A DNA stretch of 64,000 bases from an uncultured Opitutales bacterium (GTDB lineage Bacteria > Verrucomicrobiota > Verrucomicrobiia > Opitutales > Seribacteraceae), in the NCBI GenBank assembly GCA_943789375.1, contig CALSTX010000004.1, forward strand, positions 65,001 through 129,000, in the 5' to 3' direction. Positions 37,966 through 47,500 of this stretch are shown one piece after another. The translations under genes were made by a program, and so were the position numbers. The notes under the pieces were generated by a model. That model was not told where the DNA came from and searched no databases. It was given only the letters and a program-made list of their open reading frames with translations. Within the stretch, counting starts at the first letter, position 1. Each line of letters starts with the position of its first letter.

Positions 37966-38439
37966 ATGAGCACCCACCATCAGCCAAAGGTTGAAAGTTC
38001 AAACCTTTATCCTGCTCTGTCTTTTACTGAGTCTTCTTTGGCAATTTTCTTCTCTCATGTTTTTTCTCTGCACCAGCATGAAATTAAGGGCAGCCTATCC
38101 TTGGCATTCCTTGCCAAAAAAGAACATTCAGAGATTCATGGTCGATTTTTACAGGATTACCGCCCCACAGATGTAATCACCTTTCCGGCGGATGAAATAG
38201 AGGAGAGTGCAGGAGAGATACTTATTTCCGTCGATCAAGCGATTTTAGAATCTTGCGACCGGGCCATACCTCTTGCTGAAGAGCTTTCACTTTATCTCAT
38301 TCACGGATGGCTTCACCTAATTGGCTTTGATGATATTGAAGAATCGGACCGAAAAATTATGCGTAGGGAAGAAAAGTCTGCCATGGATCATATTCGGGAA
38401 TTAGGGGCTTGGCCCGATTTTCTGCTCGCTAGAACATAA
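37966..38439 (+). CDS. ybeY: Endoribonuclease YbeY (16S rRNA maturation) with variant metal ligand
   Basis: 157 aa. The family signature HGxLHLxGxDH appears as IHGWLHLIGFDD, so the third zinc ligand is Asp instead of His; I recall Asp at this position in some Bacteroidetes YbeY, so the enzyme may still be active. TDVITFPADE matches the upstream conserved block. YbeY acts with Era and PhoH-like proteins in late rRNA processing. Spacing of 5 bases from the HD gene indicates one transcript. Confidence 0.9.
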   Translation: MSTHHQPKVESSNLYPALSFTESSLAIFFSHVFSLHQHEIKGSLSLAFLAKKEHSEIHGRFLQDYRPTDVITFPADEIEESAGEILISVDQAILESCDRAIPLAEELSLYLIHGWLHLIGFDDIEESDRKIMRREEKSAMDHIRELGAWPDFLLART

Positions 38440-38460
38440 CAACAAGAGTAGCGAAGGAGG

Positions 38461-39126
38461 GTGGCTAAAGAGAAAAAAATAAAATTGGCTAGAAAGTTTA
38501 GAAATGCCTTCCTTACCGGCCTTCTTATCTTTCTTCCCCTCGGTACGACGATTTTTGTACTCAACTTCCTTTTGGACTTATTTAAGGATCCGGTAACGAA
38601 ATTATCCTTCGAACTCGGTCTTTCAGAAGAGAGTTTTTTCTTCGGCATGGAGACACTTCTTGCAGCCTTAGGGTTATTGCTCGGTATTTTTGGTCTCACC
38701 CTTCTCGGGTTCTTATCCAATTATGTATTGGGCAGATTTTTTATATCCACCACTGAACGGTTCTTGGATAAGGTTCCTTTCCTGAGTACTGTGTACCGTT
38801 CTGTTAAACAAATTGTTGAAACCTTTGGGAGGGAAAACCGTGCGGTCTTTAAGGCGGTTGTTCTTATTGAGTATCCCCGAAAAGATTGTTGGGTTCTTGG
38901 TTTTCTTACCGGTGACTCATCATCCGATACCGAAGATATAGCAGGTAAAAAACTCAGCAATGTCTTTGTTCCAACCACTCCTAACCCAACCAGTGGTTTC
39001 TTGCTTCTTTTACCCTGTGAAGATGTACATTTTCTTGATATGTCCGTTGGTGATGGAATGAAAATGCTTATTTCCGGTGGGGCGGTTGTACCCCCGCCAA
39101 AAAAGAAACAGGATTCAGCAGGGTAA
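38461..39126 (+). CDS. DUF502 family membrane protein
   Basis: 221 aa from GTG 38461, preceded by the ribosome-binding sequence GCGAAGGAG. Two membrane segments (FLTGLLIFLPLGTTIFVLNFL and LLAALGLLLGIFGLTLLGFL) precede a cytoplasmic part with the conserved VPFLSTVYRSVKQIVETF and VFVPTTPNPTSGFLLL blocks of DUF502. Function of the family is unknown; plant relatives are called COV proteins. It continues the ybeY-recO run. Confidence 0.9.
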   Translation: MAKEKKIKLARKFRNAFLTGLLIFLPLGTTIFVLNFLLDLFKDPVTKLSFELGLSEESFFFGMETLLAALGLLLGIFGLTLLGFLSNYVLGRFFISTTERFLDKVPFLSTVYRSVKQIVETFGRENRAVFKAVVLIEYPRKDCWVLGFLTGDSSSDTEDIAGKKLSNVFVPTTPNPTSGFLLLLPCEDVHFLDMSVGDGMKMLISGGAVVPPPKKKQDSAG

Positions 39127-39186
39127 GTAAAGTCTTGTGAAGCGAACTGAGTCCAATTTTTGGTTTCGCTACACCTGTTCCCGATC

Positions 39187-39795
39187 ATGAATTCTTTTTC
39201 CCAACTCGAGGGTGTTGTTCTTCAAGTTACCCCTACGGGCGATAATCATTCCCGCCTTGCACTCTTCACCGAGGAGCATGCCCTACAATCCGTCATAATC
39301 CGAAAAAGCCGGAAATCTGGACTCAGTGCTCATCCCGATTTGTTTGATGATTTGGAGTGCACTCTTAAGCCTCCTACCTCTGCTGCCGGGCTTCCATTTG
39401 TTCGGGAGTGGAATGTTTCGAGTAAAAGATTTTTTTTGGCTCAGGATCACCGTGTTTTTGCAACTGCCGCGCATATTGCTCGGCTCTTTTTGCACAATGG
39501 AAATCATCTGCTTGAACCAGAACCCCTTTACCAATTACTCATCAAATCTTTACATGCATTGGAACCTGGTAAAACCTGCTTGGTGCACATCAAAACTCTC
39601 TTCGTCTTTGCCCAGACCGAAGGGTTACCGGTCAAGCAGGCATGGTTGCCAGAATTAAGCCGGAAGGCCAGAAAGCAGGCACAATACATTCTATCCACCA
39701 AAATCGCGGATTTCACTCAGGTGCCAGATGAGATTGATATCATTTTAAAATCTTTACAGGATTGGCTTAATGCCGAAACCGAACTGAAATGTTAA
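39187..39795 (+). CDS. recO: DNA repair protein RecO, short form
   Basis: 202 aa from ATG 39187; a TTG further up (39160) would add nine unlikely residues. The OB-fold N-terminus reads SQLEGVVLQVTPTGDNHSRL. RecO works with RecR to load RecA at single-stranded gaps; recF is 2.4 kb downstream. It is shorter than E. coli RecO (242) and has no CxxC zinc pair at the C-terminus. Identification rests mainly on the N-terminal domain and context. Confidence 0.75.
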   Translation: MNSFSQLEGVVLQVTPTGDNHSRLALFTEEHALQSVIIRKSRKSGLSAHPDLFDDLECTLKPPTSAAGLPFVREWNVSSKRFFLAQDHRVFATAAHIARLFLHNGNHLLEPEPLYQLLIKSLHALEPGKTCLVHIKTLFVFAQTEGLPVKQAWLPELSRKARKQAQYILSTKIADFTQVPDEIDIILKSLQDWLNAETELKC

Positions 39796-39874
39796 TCCAA
39801 AATTTAACCAAAATAGTCTCAACCCTTGCAAAATTTGTTTTCCTCTTCTAATCACTGAATGGTTTTATAACGCA

Positions 39875-40294
39875 ATGGGAGTATTTAAAAAAGATTGGAC
39901 TTACAAGACCAAGGGTAAAGGTACCTATGAGATTACCGATGCCGTGTCCGATGCCTTGCGTGAATCTGGCTTTCAGGATGGCCTTGTCTCAATTTTTATT
40001 CAGCACACATCCTGCAGTTTAATACTCATGGAAAATGCGGATCCTACTGCCCGGGTTGACCTCGAGCGTTTTATGGACGATCTTGTCCCCGATGACTACC
40101 CTTATTTTGTGCACACATTGGAAGGACCGGACGATATGCCTTCGCACATAAAAATGACCCTCACCCGAAGTAGTGAAAATATTCCGTTTGCAGGTGGGGA
40201 ATTGGAACTGGGAACCTGGCAAGGTCTTTTCCTTTGGGAACACCGCGTTGCACCTCATCACCGAAAAATGGTTATTACAATCTTGGGCGAATGA
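39875..40294 (+). CDS. YjbQ family protein (UPF0047)
   Basis: 139 aa, the whole length of the family. Conserved blocks are IFIQHTSCSLILMENADP, the MPSHIKM histidine block and GTWQGLFLWEHR. E. coli YjbQ has weak thiamine-phosphate synthase activity, but the physiological role is unclear. Its TGA overlaps the ATG of the LysM lipoprotein by four bases (ATGA), so the two are coupled. Confidence 0.93.
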   Translation: MGVFKKDWTYKTKGKGTYEITDAVSDALRESGFQDGLVSIFIQHTSCSLILMENADPTARVDLERFMDDLVPDDYPYFVHTLEGPDDMPSHIKMTLTRSSENIPFAGGELELGTWQGLFLWEHRVAPHHRKMVITILGE

Positions 40295-41052
40295 AATCCT
40301 TGCCATCATCCATTCCTTTTCTCGTAGCCCTCTTGTTTTTTACATTTTCTACGGGTTGTTCAAATTTTGAACAGGTCGCTGAAGAAGAGAACAGTTCTGG
40401 CTTTAAACGGGGTCGTTCGTACCTGAAGGTGGGGAAAAATGAAGAAGCCTTGGATGAATTTCTTTCCATTACCCGCCGCATGGTCAATTGTCCAAAGTCT
40501 CACTTAGAAGTGGGCCGGTTGTATTTAACCTTAAAAGCACGACAAGATCCGGTAGCTGCTGTCTACCATTTTCGCAGGTACCTTTTCCTTGAACCCTCCT
40601 CTCGGGAAGCACCCAAGGTAAAGCAATTGATTGTGACCGCAGAAAGAGAGATTATTCGAGACCTTCCGGGCAAGCCCTATGCCGGTTACTTAAACAGCTT
40701 GGTACTCCAGGAAGAAAACCTTAAATTAAACCGAGAGGTTGCAGACTTGAAGGCTCGCCTTGGCATGCCTCTTTCGGAATCTCTTAAGCCTAAAATTGCT
40801 GGAGCCAGTTCTTTGGCTTCTGCCAGAGCAGCACCGTCCTCCAAGCCAGTTGTGCCTCCGATTAAGCCCCCAGTTCAGTCCAAGTCATATGTCGTGCAAA
40901 AAGGAGACAGCCTCTATTTGATTAGCCGAAAGTTTTATGGGGATTCTTCGCACATCGATCGTATTTACCAAGCCAATCGCAGTGTAATGAAAAGTAAAAA
41001 TAGTTTGCAAGTTGGGCAAACCCTGAGAATTCCACCGATCTCCGGAAATTAA
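40291..41052 (+). CDS. LysM-domain lipoprotein
   Basis: 253 aa from ATG 40291, which overlaps the yjbQ stop. The signal ends in a lipobox (FSTGC, Cys at residue 22), so it should be lipidated and cut by LspA. Residues ~30-125 are helical and TPR-like (GKNEEALDEFLSI). Residues ~135-165 form a short coiled coil, followed by a Pro/Ser linker and a LysM domain (SYVVQKGDSLYLISRKFYG ... QVGQTLRIPP) that binds peptidoglycan. It is probably an envelope protein anchored in the outer membrane. Confidence 0.88.
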   Translation: MKSLPSSIPFLVALLFFTFSTGCSNFEQVAEEENSSGFKRGRSYLKVGKNEEALDEFLSITRRMVNCPKSHLEVGRLYLTLKARQDPVAAVYHFRRYLFLEPSSREAPKVKQLIVTAEREIIRDLPGKPYAGYLNSLVLQEENLKLNREVADLKARLGMPLSESLKPKIAGASSLASARAAPSSKPVVPPIKPPVQSKSYVVQKGDSLYLISRKFYGDSSHIDRIYQANRSVMKSKNSLQVGQTLRIPPISGN

Positions 41053-41071
41053 CTGAGGCTGTTGGTGTTCC

Positions 41072-42223
41072 ATGTCGTACTTTGACAACAACGCGACCAC
41101 TCCCATGCATCCCCTGGCATTGGATGCCCTTACCCAGGCCTACCAAGATGACTGGAGCAACCCATCATCGCCATACCGGCAATCAAATCGCACCAAAGCC
41201 AAGCTTAATAAAGCCCGTTGTGAATGGGCCCAATTATTTGGAAGTAAGGAAAGTGATGTTGTTTTCACATCAGGTGCTACGGAAGCCAACAATATGGTGA
41301 TCGCAAGTGCCGCCCGAAATCACTCGGGCCGGGCTCGGATATTAATCTCAGGTATTGAGCATCCCAGTGTAAGCATCCCTGCCAAACATTGCTTTCAGGA
41401 TCGTGTCGATGTATTACCTATGGAATCCCATGGACTTGTCTGCCTTGCCTCCTTGCGGGAGAATTTTGAGCGAGGACTTCTTCCCGTCCTTGTTTGTGTA
41501 ATGGCCGCCAATAACGAAAGCGGTGTGGTTCAGCCTTGGGCTGAAGTAGCCCGTATTTGTGAGCAGTACGAAGTCCCTTTTCATTGCGATGCCACCCAAT
41601 GGGTTGGTAAGTTGCCAATTTCTGGCTTTCACCATGCTTTTTCTTTTACCGCAAGCGCTCATAAGTTCGGGGGGCCCAAAGGAGTAGGCTGGCTTGTCGA
41701 TAAAGGAGGTAGTTCCTGGCAAGAGGGAGGAACACAGGAGGGAGGGAAACGAGCCGGCACAGAGAATTTCCCGGCCATCGCTTCGATGATCAAAGCCTGG
41801 CATGAATGTGACAGACTTCTTCAGCAAGTGAAAGCAGAAGACCGTGTACCTTGGCGAAATAATATGGAAGAGAAAGTGTGTTCTCATATTCCCGGTACTC
41901 AGGTCATTGGGCAGGATGTGCAAAGACTTTGGAATACTTCTCTATTGCTTATGCCCAAGTTCGATAACCTGAGCTGGATCGCCAAGTTGGACGCTTTGGG
42001 CTTTGAAGTTTCCACGGGTTCAGCCTGCTCAACTGGATCAGATTTACAATCCTCAACGGCCCAAGCTTTTTCGCTGGACCCCCTGGAGTCCAAGCGCTTG
42101 GTGAGGATAAGTTCGTATTTGTCGCATTCCCAAGAAGACTGGAATAACTTAGGCGATGCCTTCATACTAGCGTATCAACAATTATTGGAAGACTCTCAGG
42201 ACTCCAATGTTATTTCGATTTAA
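41072..42223 (+). CDS. Cysteine desulfurase (NifS/IscS type)
   Basis: 383 aa. It releases sulfur from cysteine for Fe-S clusters or thiolation, using pyridoxal phosphate. The N-terminus SYFDNNATTPMHP, the PLP lysine in SAHKFGGPKGVGWL and the persulfide cysteine in STGSACSTGSD are all present. No iscU, sufB or mnmA gene is adjacent, so which acceptor it serves is open. The GTG of recF lies 9 bases after its stop. Confidence 0.93.
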   Translation: MSYFDNNATTPMHPLALDALTQAYQDDWSNPSSPYRQSNRTKAKLNKARCEWAQLFGSKESDVVFTSGATEANNMVIASAARNHSGRARILISGIEHPSVSIPAKHCFQDRVDVLPMESHGLVCLASLRENFERGLLPVLVCVMAANNESGVVQPWAEVARICEQYEVPFHCDATQWVGKLPISGFHHAFSFTASAHKFGGPKGVGWLVDKGGSSWQEGGTQEGGKRAGTENFPAIASMIKAWHECDRLLQQVKAEDRVPWRNNMEEKVCSHIPGTQVIGQDVQRLWNTSLLLMPKFDNLSWIAKLDALGFEVSTGSACSTGSDLQSSTAQAFSLDPLESKRLVRISSYLSHSQEDWNNLGDAFILAYQQLLEDSQDSNVISI

Positions 42224-42232
42224 AGTAGATTT

Positions 42233-43321
42233 GTGCGCTTACTCGGTATTAATTTAAGTGGGTTTAGGAATATTCAATCGGCGAGCCTCAGCTTTGAAGG
42301 GGACCGTGTTTTTTTTCTTGGGCCCAATGGTCAGGGGAAGACAAATTTATTGGAGGCCATTGGTCTATCCAGTAATCTCCGGTCTTTTCGGAAATCTGGT
42401 TTGGATGGGTTGGTGGAGGAAGGTAAAAAAGAAGCCCAACTTTTTTTTCGTTTCTCGGATGAAACAGGGAATGAAGAAGAGATCCTTCTCCGTTTTGGAA
42501 ATAAAGGCCAAAAAAACTTAGAGCTAAACGGGGAAAAAATTAATAAGCTTAGGGATTATCTTGGTCTATTTCCCTCGGTTACTTTGTCATCCCGGGATTT
42601 TCGCTTGGTCAGGGAAGGCCCATCGGATCGAAGGAAGTGGTTGGATATGCTTCTGTCCTCGGCATCCCGTGAGTATTTGGATTGTTTACAGTCTTTTCAC
42701 CGGGCACTTCGGGAAAGAAATGCTCTTTTAAAGAGGGGTGGGGGGGATGCGGAGTTTGTCGCCTTCGAGCAAGTGCTTTCCCAATCCGCGATCACCTTGC
42801 AGCGCTTGCGGGCCACTGCTTTTCCTGTTCTCGCCAAGGAATTGTCTCAGAGTTATGCCTCCCTATCAAATGCACTGGAAGAAGCCAGCCTTTCCTATAT
42901 TCCAAATCTTTCCGACCTGACGTTGGAAGAACTTGTTACTCAATACAGGTTAGACCGTGAGCGGGATAAAATGCTTGGCTCCACTAGGCATGGCCCGCAC
43001 AAGGACGACTTCAAGTTTTTACTGGACCAGCGAGATGCCCGCACTTATGCATCCGAAGGCCAGCAACGTGGTCTGGTTCTCGCCCTTCGGCTTGCGGAAT
43101 TTTCTTATTTGCAAAAGGCCCTGCAAAAAAAACCTATCATCTTAGCGGATGATGTACTTGGAGAGTTGGATGCAGCCCGCAAAGCCAATTTCAAAAAGCT
43201 CTTGCCTCCTGAGGCCCAGGTTTTTGCCACCGGTACCGCCTATCCATCGGAGGAGGAAAAAGTAATGTGGGAGACATTTTTGGTAGAGGCTGGAACTTTT
43301 GTACAACCTAGTAATACATGA
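42233..43321 (+). CDS. recF: DNA replication and repair protein RecF
   Basis: 362 aa from GTG 42233. It is an SMC-like ATPase that helps RecO/RecR load RecA at gaps. Walker A is FLGPNGQGKTNLLEA; the C-terminal signature and Walker B are YASEGQQRGLVLALRLAE and ILADDVLGELD. Unlike in many bacteria it is not next to dnaA/dnaN/gyrB but in the recO-ruvC region, so recombination genes are gathered here. Confidence 0.94.
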   Translation: MRLLGINLSGFRNIQSASLSFEGDRVFFLGPNGQGKTNLLEAIGLSSNLRSFRKSGLDGLVEEGKKEAQLFFRFSDETGNEEEILLRFGNKGQKNLELNGEKINKLRDYLGLFPSVTLSSRDFRLVREGPSDRRKWLDMLLSSASREYLDCLQSFHRALRERNALLKRGGGDAEFVAFEQVLSQSAITLQRLRATAFPVLAKELSQSYASLSNALEEASLSYIPNLSDLTLEELVTQYRLDRERDKMLGSTRHGPHKDDFKFLLDQRDARTYASEGQQRGLVLALRLAEFSYLQKALQKKPIILADDVLGELDAARKANFKKLLPPEAQVFATGTAYPSEEEKVMWETFLVEAGTFVQPSNT

Positions 43322-43336
43322 ATGTAATTAGGATTT

Positions 43337-44146
43337 ATGGATGAATTAACCACCACCCATTGGGTGCTGCTTGCTTTGGGCTCTTTTATCATGGGCATGA
43401 GTAAAGGGGGGATACCCGGTGCGGGGAATTTAACCGTCGCCATCTTTGCGCTCGTTATGGAAGACGCCCTTGGCCCGATCGGTGTGCCATTATCCGTGGG
43501 CCTGCTACTCCCTGTACTTATTTCGGCTGATTTTACTGCGACCCTTGTATACCGAAGGCATGCAGATTGGGGCTATATTTTTCGCTTACTCCCCTGCTTT
43601 TTGATTGGCACTTTACTCGGGTGGTGGGTCTTTGATTTTTTCCAGGGAGGGGAAGAAAGAGTAGGGCTTCTCAAAATATTGATTGGTGTCATTTTGCTTA
43701 GTATAACAGTCTTACATTTTGGGATAAAATGCCGAAAAGCCCGCAAAGCAAAAAGATCCAACCCCTCCAATTCTTCTTCTGCCCGCCCCCAGGGTTCAAT
43801 TGGATTTGGGGTGCTCTTTGGCTTGGTGGGAGGAGTGGCTACCATGCTTGCAAATGCCGCCGGTCCCATTGCTCAACTATATTTACTGGTCATGGGCTTA
43901 CCGAAATATGCCTTTATCGGAACTTCTGCCTGGCTCTTTCTGATCGTTAATATTTGTAAAGTTCCGCTGATGGTGGATTTGCAAATTATCACCTGGGAGT
44001 CGTCTCAAGTCAGTGCGTGGATGTTCATACCAGCCATGATCGGTGCCGCAACCGCACCTTTTGTGGTCAAGCATCTGAATCAAAAGCTATTTGAAAGTTT
44101 ACTTTGGTTTTTTATCGTCCTCGCAGGACTTCGTATGTTGGTATAG
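43337..44146 (+). CDS. TauE/SafE-family membrane permease
   Basis: 269 aa with about eight hydrophobic segments. The family pattern is clear: FIMGMSKGGIPGAGNLTV near the N-terminus and GVLFGLVGGVATMLANAAGP in the second half. Members export sulfite, sulfoacetate or similar organic anions. The neighbouring cysteine desulfurase hints at sulfur metabolism, but recF lies between them, so this is only suggestive. Confidence 0.88.
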   Translation: MDELTTTHWVLLALGSFIMGMSKGGIPGAGNLTVAIFALVMEDALGPIGVPLSVGLLLPVLISADFTATLVYRRHADWGYIFRLLPCFLIGTLLGWWVFDFFQGGEERVGLLKILIGVILLSITVLHFGIKCRKARKAKRSNPSNSSSARPQGSIGFGVLFGLVGGVATMLANAAGPIAQLYLLVMGLPKYAFIGTSAWLFLIVNICKVPLMVDLQIITWESSQVSAWMFIPAMIGAATAPFVVKHLNQKLFESLLWFFIVLAGLRMLV

Positions 44147-44161
44147 GGCTCCAGTATTTAC

Positions 44162-44740
44162 ATGAACGGAAAATCTCGAAAACTTTGGGCCCAGCACCTG
44201 TCTGGTAACAAAAAATCCAGCCAAGGGGTGGATACCAAAGCTTTGCTTCGCAAAGTTCCATTTTCTGGTCGGATTCTTGGAATTGACCCAAGTTTGAGAG
44301 GTACAGGTTTGGCGGTGCTTGAATGCAGTGGATCCAGTCACAAACTTCTTTATTCAGAGACCTTGAAGTTTACAAGTAAGGTGTCATCCATCTCATGCCT
44401 GGGGAAAATCCATGAATCGGTGGCTCATTTAACAGACCTATGGAAACCACGCCATGTATCCTGCGAAGCTACGATCTATGTGCAGAATTTTAAAACAGCT
44501 CAAATTATGGGGGCTGCCCGCGGGGCTGCTCTTTCAGCAGCTGCGATTCGTGATATTCCTGTTTTTGAGTACGCCCCTTTGCGGGTCAAGCAAGCCGTGG
44601 TCGGCTTTGGCCGTGCTAGTAAAGAGCAAATGTCTCAAACTCTGGCCCAAATGCTGGCTCTCCCGGAAGCTTTACCCTTCGATCAAGCTGATGCACTCGG
44701 TCTTGCTCTTTGTCATGCCCTTACCTGGGTGCCGGAGTGA
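44162..44740 (+). CDS. ruvC: Holliday junction resolvase RuvC
   Basis: 192 aa. The RNase H-like catalytic acids are seen in ILGIDPSLRGTG, SCEATIYVQNFKTA and FDQADALGLALCHA. It cuts Holliday junctions with RuvAB. About 35 N-terminal residues (NGKSRKLWAQHLSGNKK...) precede the usual start; a basic extension or an annotation overreach is possible, but no ATG lies between. It closes the long plus-strand run and is convergent with a decayed gene. Confidence 0.92.
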   Translation: MNGKSRKLWAQHLSGNKKSSQGVDTKALLRKVPFSGRILGIDPSLRGTGLAVLECSGSSHKLLYSETLKFTSKVSSISCLGKIHESVAHLTDLWKPRHVSCEATIYVQNFKTAQIMGAARGAALSAAAIRDIPVFEYAPLRVKQAVVGFGRASKEQMSQTLAQMLALPEALPFDQADALGLALCHALTWVPE

Positions 44741-44752
44741 GATCCTGGATTC

Positions 44753-45413
44753 TTATCTGCGAAAAAGGTCTGAGGGTAAGAACGGTCGTATTTTATCGGA
44801 GCCACCCGCTAAGTTAACCTTGATCGTGATTCTGTCCATCACCGCATCCATCATAAAGCCAGAGTTTATACCAAGCTGGTTACGACTCACCGTGGTCTGA
44901 CCGCTAAGCATAAGTAAGTCTCCATGCACCCCGTCAATTTTTCTGCGCTGCCCGCGAAAATACCGAATGCTTAAGGGAATGCTGAAATTCACCTCTTTTC
45001 TTTTTTACCTGCAAATGCCCATACCCTGTAGCTAATAAAACCTTCTCATTCCATCGCGGTTTTTTAATCCATGCAGGTGAAAGAAATTGCAGGAAAGGCA
45101 CTGGAGTTGAGCCAGTCCATTGGAATGAGCATCCCCGCGCAACTTTATGTGCCCAAAGTGTAAGGATCGAGCATCCATTTGAAATAATCCCTTTGCCTCT
45201 CTCCGGCTTTTCCACTTGAAGCTTATACTTCCCGTGACTCTCGGAAAAGTTCCCCTGACTCATTACCTCCCGAAAAACTTGTCTCCAGGCCGATTTCCAC
45301 CTTGTTGCTCTTACCCAGCGGAGCAAATTGAAATTCAAAGCCATGCAGGAAATTTATCGGCATACATGCACAAAAAATACCTACGCAGAGGCTGATAATA
45401 CCGAAAAGTTTCA
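44753..45413 (-). pseudogene. YceI-like periplasmic protein, broken into three frames
   Basis: Read on the minus strand, ATG 45411-45413 begins a signal peptide (MKLFGIISLCVGIFCACM) and FEFQFAPLGKSNKVEIG. A second frame then carries FSESHGKYKLQVEKPERG and a third carries NFSIPLSIRYF ... GDLLMLSGQTTVSR ... AVMDRITIKVNL. The last block has the pattern of the C-terminus of YceI-family lipid-binding proteins (I..TTI.RSDFGI ... V.IEV.L). At least three frameshifts, one in an A-rich tract near 45000, are needed to join the parts. No single frame covers more than about 136 codons. The YceI assignment is moderate; the disruption itself is clear. Confidence 0.55.
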
Positions 45414-45619
45414 TTGACGAATTTTTTAATTTATTCCCGCCTTTATGTCGAGGTGGCATTTCCAATAATCAGTTTGGAGTAATAAACTTTGTTTTGTCAT
45501 ATCGATGCCTAAATGAGGACCAATATTCTACAGATAAAAAACTAAGATTCTATAGAGCCTGTCCTTGGACTTCTGATTAAGTTGGTACCTTTTAAAAACC
45601 TGAATTTTAGTTTGGCTGA

Positions 45620-45676
45620 AACGGAGATTAGATGCCCTTGTTCTAACGCCCTGCATCTCTTATACTTGTCTCCGTT
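45620..45676 (+). promoter_or_regulatory. Nested inverted repeats, possible leader RNA structure
   Basis: AACGGAGA (45620-45627) and TCTCCGTT (45669-45676) are perfect 8-bp arms. Inside them AGATGC (45630-45635) pairs with GCATCT (45653-45658). The structure ends about 50 bases before the ATG at 45727, where a leader would lie. The rest of the region 45466-45726 is AT-rich and shows no gene. No known riboswitch matches by eye. Confidence 0.35.
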
Positions 45677-45726
45677 AATTAACTTGACCATACCTTCAGT
45701 ATTTTGTCCAATATGATCACATCACC

Positions 45727-46506
45727 ATGAAGCCCTTTATTGTAACTATTCTTTTACCTGTCATTACCTTATTTGTCTATGCATCTGCAAGTGCAGAGAT
45801 TGAACACAGTGGTTTTCTAGGCGGTCCCTTTCATGGAGTATCCCGCGACATATCTGGGGCGATTGTAAACAGGGTTGGACCGTTGGCTGATTTGGCTGAG
45901 ACGGTTTCTCTTACCGCAGGTTCCAGTCGTTCCAAAATTATGGACGGAGAAAGTTCTCAACTCCAAGCCGCTATTCGCTTGGATGACGGAACCATCACCA
46001 AACTCCTTCCCCAAGATGTACAATGGTCATCCGAGAGTGCCAGTCTTTTGATTGCGGATGGCTTTGCCACCGCGACCAAGTCTCTGAAAATGCCCGGGTT
46101 GCAGTGCTTGCCACCGCAGATGGGTTTTCGGCTACCCTTTTTATTCGCCTCGTGCCTGGCCAGTCCCCCGAAGATGCCGTGGCGGTTGGAGACTTACCTT
46201 TGTCCTTAGCCCGTGCCTTGATTCTGATATGCCCGGTTGGAAAAATTCCCACTGGTTTGGCACTTTTACAAAGGAGATAACAACTGGATTCACCACGCCC
46301 AACACGGTTGGCTCTACGCCGCCGGAGGGGATGCCTCCAGTGCCTGGCTTTGGAGCCCCAAGCAGGAGTGGCTTTGGACAGGTCCCGGTATTTACCCCCA
46401 CCTTTACCGTAACTCGGATGCCTCGTGGATCTATTTCATGGCCCCAGCCCTACCGCGTAAAATTTACTACAATCACACCACCGAAGGCTTCGAGGAAGAA
46501 AATTAA
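45727..46506 (+). pseudogene. Frameshifted surface protein with Big2-like domain and aromatic C-terminal module
   Basis: The 45727 frame gives a signal peptide (LLPVITLFVYASASA) and a Big2-like Ig fold (SLTAGSSRSKIMDGESSQL, VQWSSESASLLIADG). Continuity then jumps to a second frame near 46083 (SENARVAVLATADGFSATL), a third near 46210-46230 (DSDMPGWKNSHWFGTF) and back to the first near 46268 (YKGDNNWIHHAQHGWLY, WLWTGPGIYPHLY). The rebuilt protein would be about 260 aa and ends in the aromatic module shared with three other proteins here. As read it cannot be made intact. Confidence 0.7.
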
Positions 46507-46546
46507 TCTATTTTCCTTCTCTGGGTCTTGATGAGACTTACCCATT

Positions 46547-47500
46547 ATGATTCGCCCAATTTTTGCAAACCTCCTGTTATTACTTATGGGAGGTTTTCTT
46601 TTTTCCGCCTCCCTCCCTTACACTGGTAAACTTTCTCAACGCGGTGTGAATTACACTGGTTCTGCCCGTTTTGCTTTTCAAATCATAGATGTCCACCAGA
46701 ATATTCACTGGCAACACGACGACGAGAGTAATTCCACCATCCCTGTATCTGTAGCTAACGGTCGTTATTCGGTAAACCTTGGAGGGCAGGGGATGAACCC
46801 CTTGTCCGGCGATCTGTTTCTAAATAAAAGAAAGTTGTTTTTGCGAATAAAAGTTAACCTCAAGGACGGAAATGGCTTGCAGTTGCTCATCCCCGATCAA
46901 CCCATCACCAGTGTGCCCCATGCCCTCACCGCTGACCTTGCCACCTATGCCCAAAAGGCAGCCCTTGCAGAGGTCGTAAGCGATGGGGCGATTACCCTAA
47001 AAATGCTGGATGAGCGCATTCAGCATAAACTGGATGCCAATCTCAGTATTCCCACCGGCTTTGTCACTCCACGCATGCTCTCGGATAAAGTACTGCGTGA
47101 CCTCAACCGCACCGTCACCTATGCCGATCTCTCCGATCCTCTTCGCAATACGCTGGGGCGTAAAATTTCCAAATCCATGCTGGAGCCGGATGTCTTGTCG
47201 GACCTCAACCGCACCATCACCGCTTCCAACTTGGCCCCAAACACCATCACCACCGCCCAGTTAAATGAGCAGGTTTTAAAATATCTCCGCCCTGAGGTTA
47301 TGCAGTCCCCGGAGGCCCCGGGCCTTGTGTTTCACGGGCAGCGGGTCATCTTACAATCCCGGGCGGAGGGGAAGTATTTATCTTACCAGTGGTACAGGGA
47401 CGGGCAGGCGATCCCCGGAGCCACCCAGAAGCGTTATGTGATACCGGATGTAAACGGCAGTTTGCACGATGGGAATTACACCCTGAGTGGTGAGCAATGA
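46547..47500 (+). pseudogene. N-terminal part of an FGE-domain surface protein (frameshifted)
   Basis: 317 aa in this frame. A signal peptide (ANLLLLLMGGFLFSAS) is followed by a ~120-residue region (YTGKLSQRGVNYTGSARFAF) of the type found at the start of phage-tail-like or adhesin proteins in many marine bacteria, then repeats containing LSDLNRTITASNLAPNTIT. Residues ~255-315 are an Ig-like domain (YLSYQWYRDGQAIPGATQKR). The frame stops at 47500 just when the Ig domain should end; the continuation (SNDFGTVTTPATELKV) is in the next frame from 47487, so a single-base shift near 47485 separates it from the FGE domains. Confidence 0.7.
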
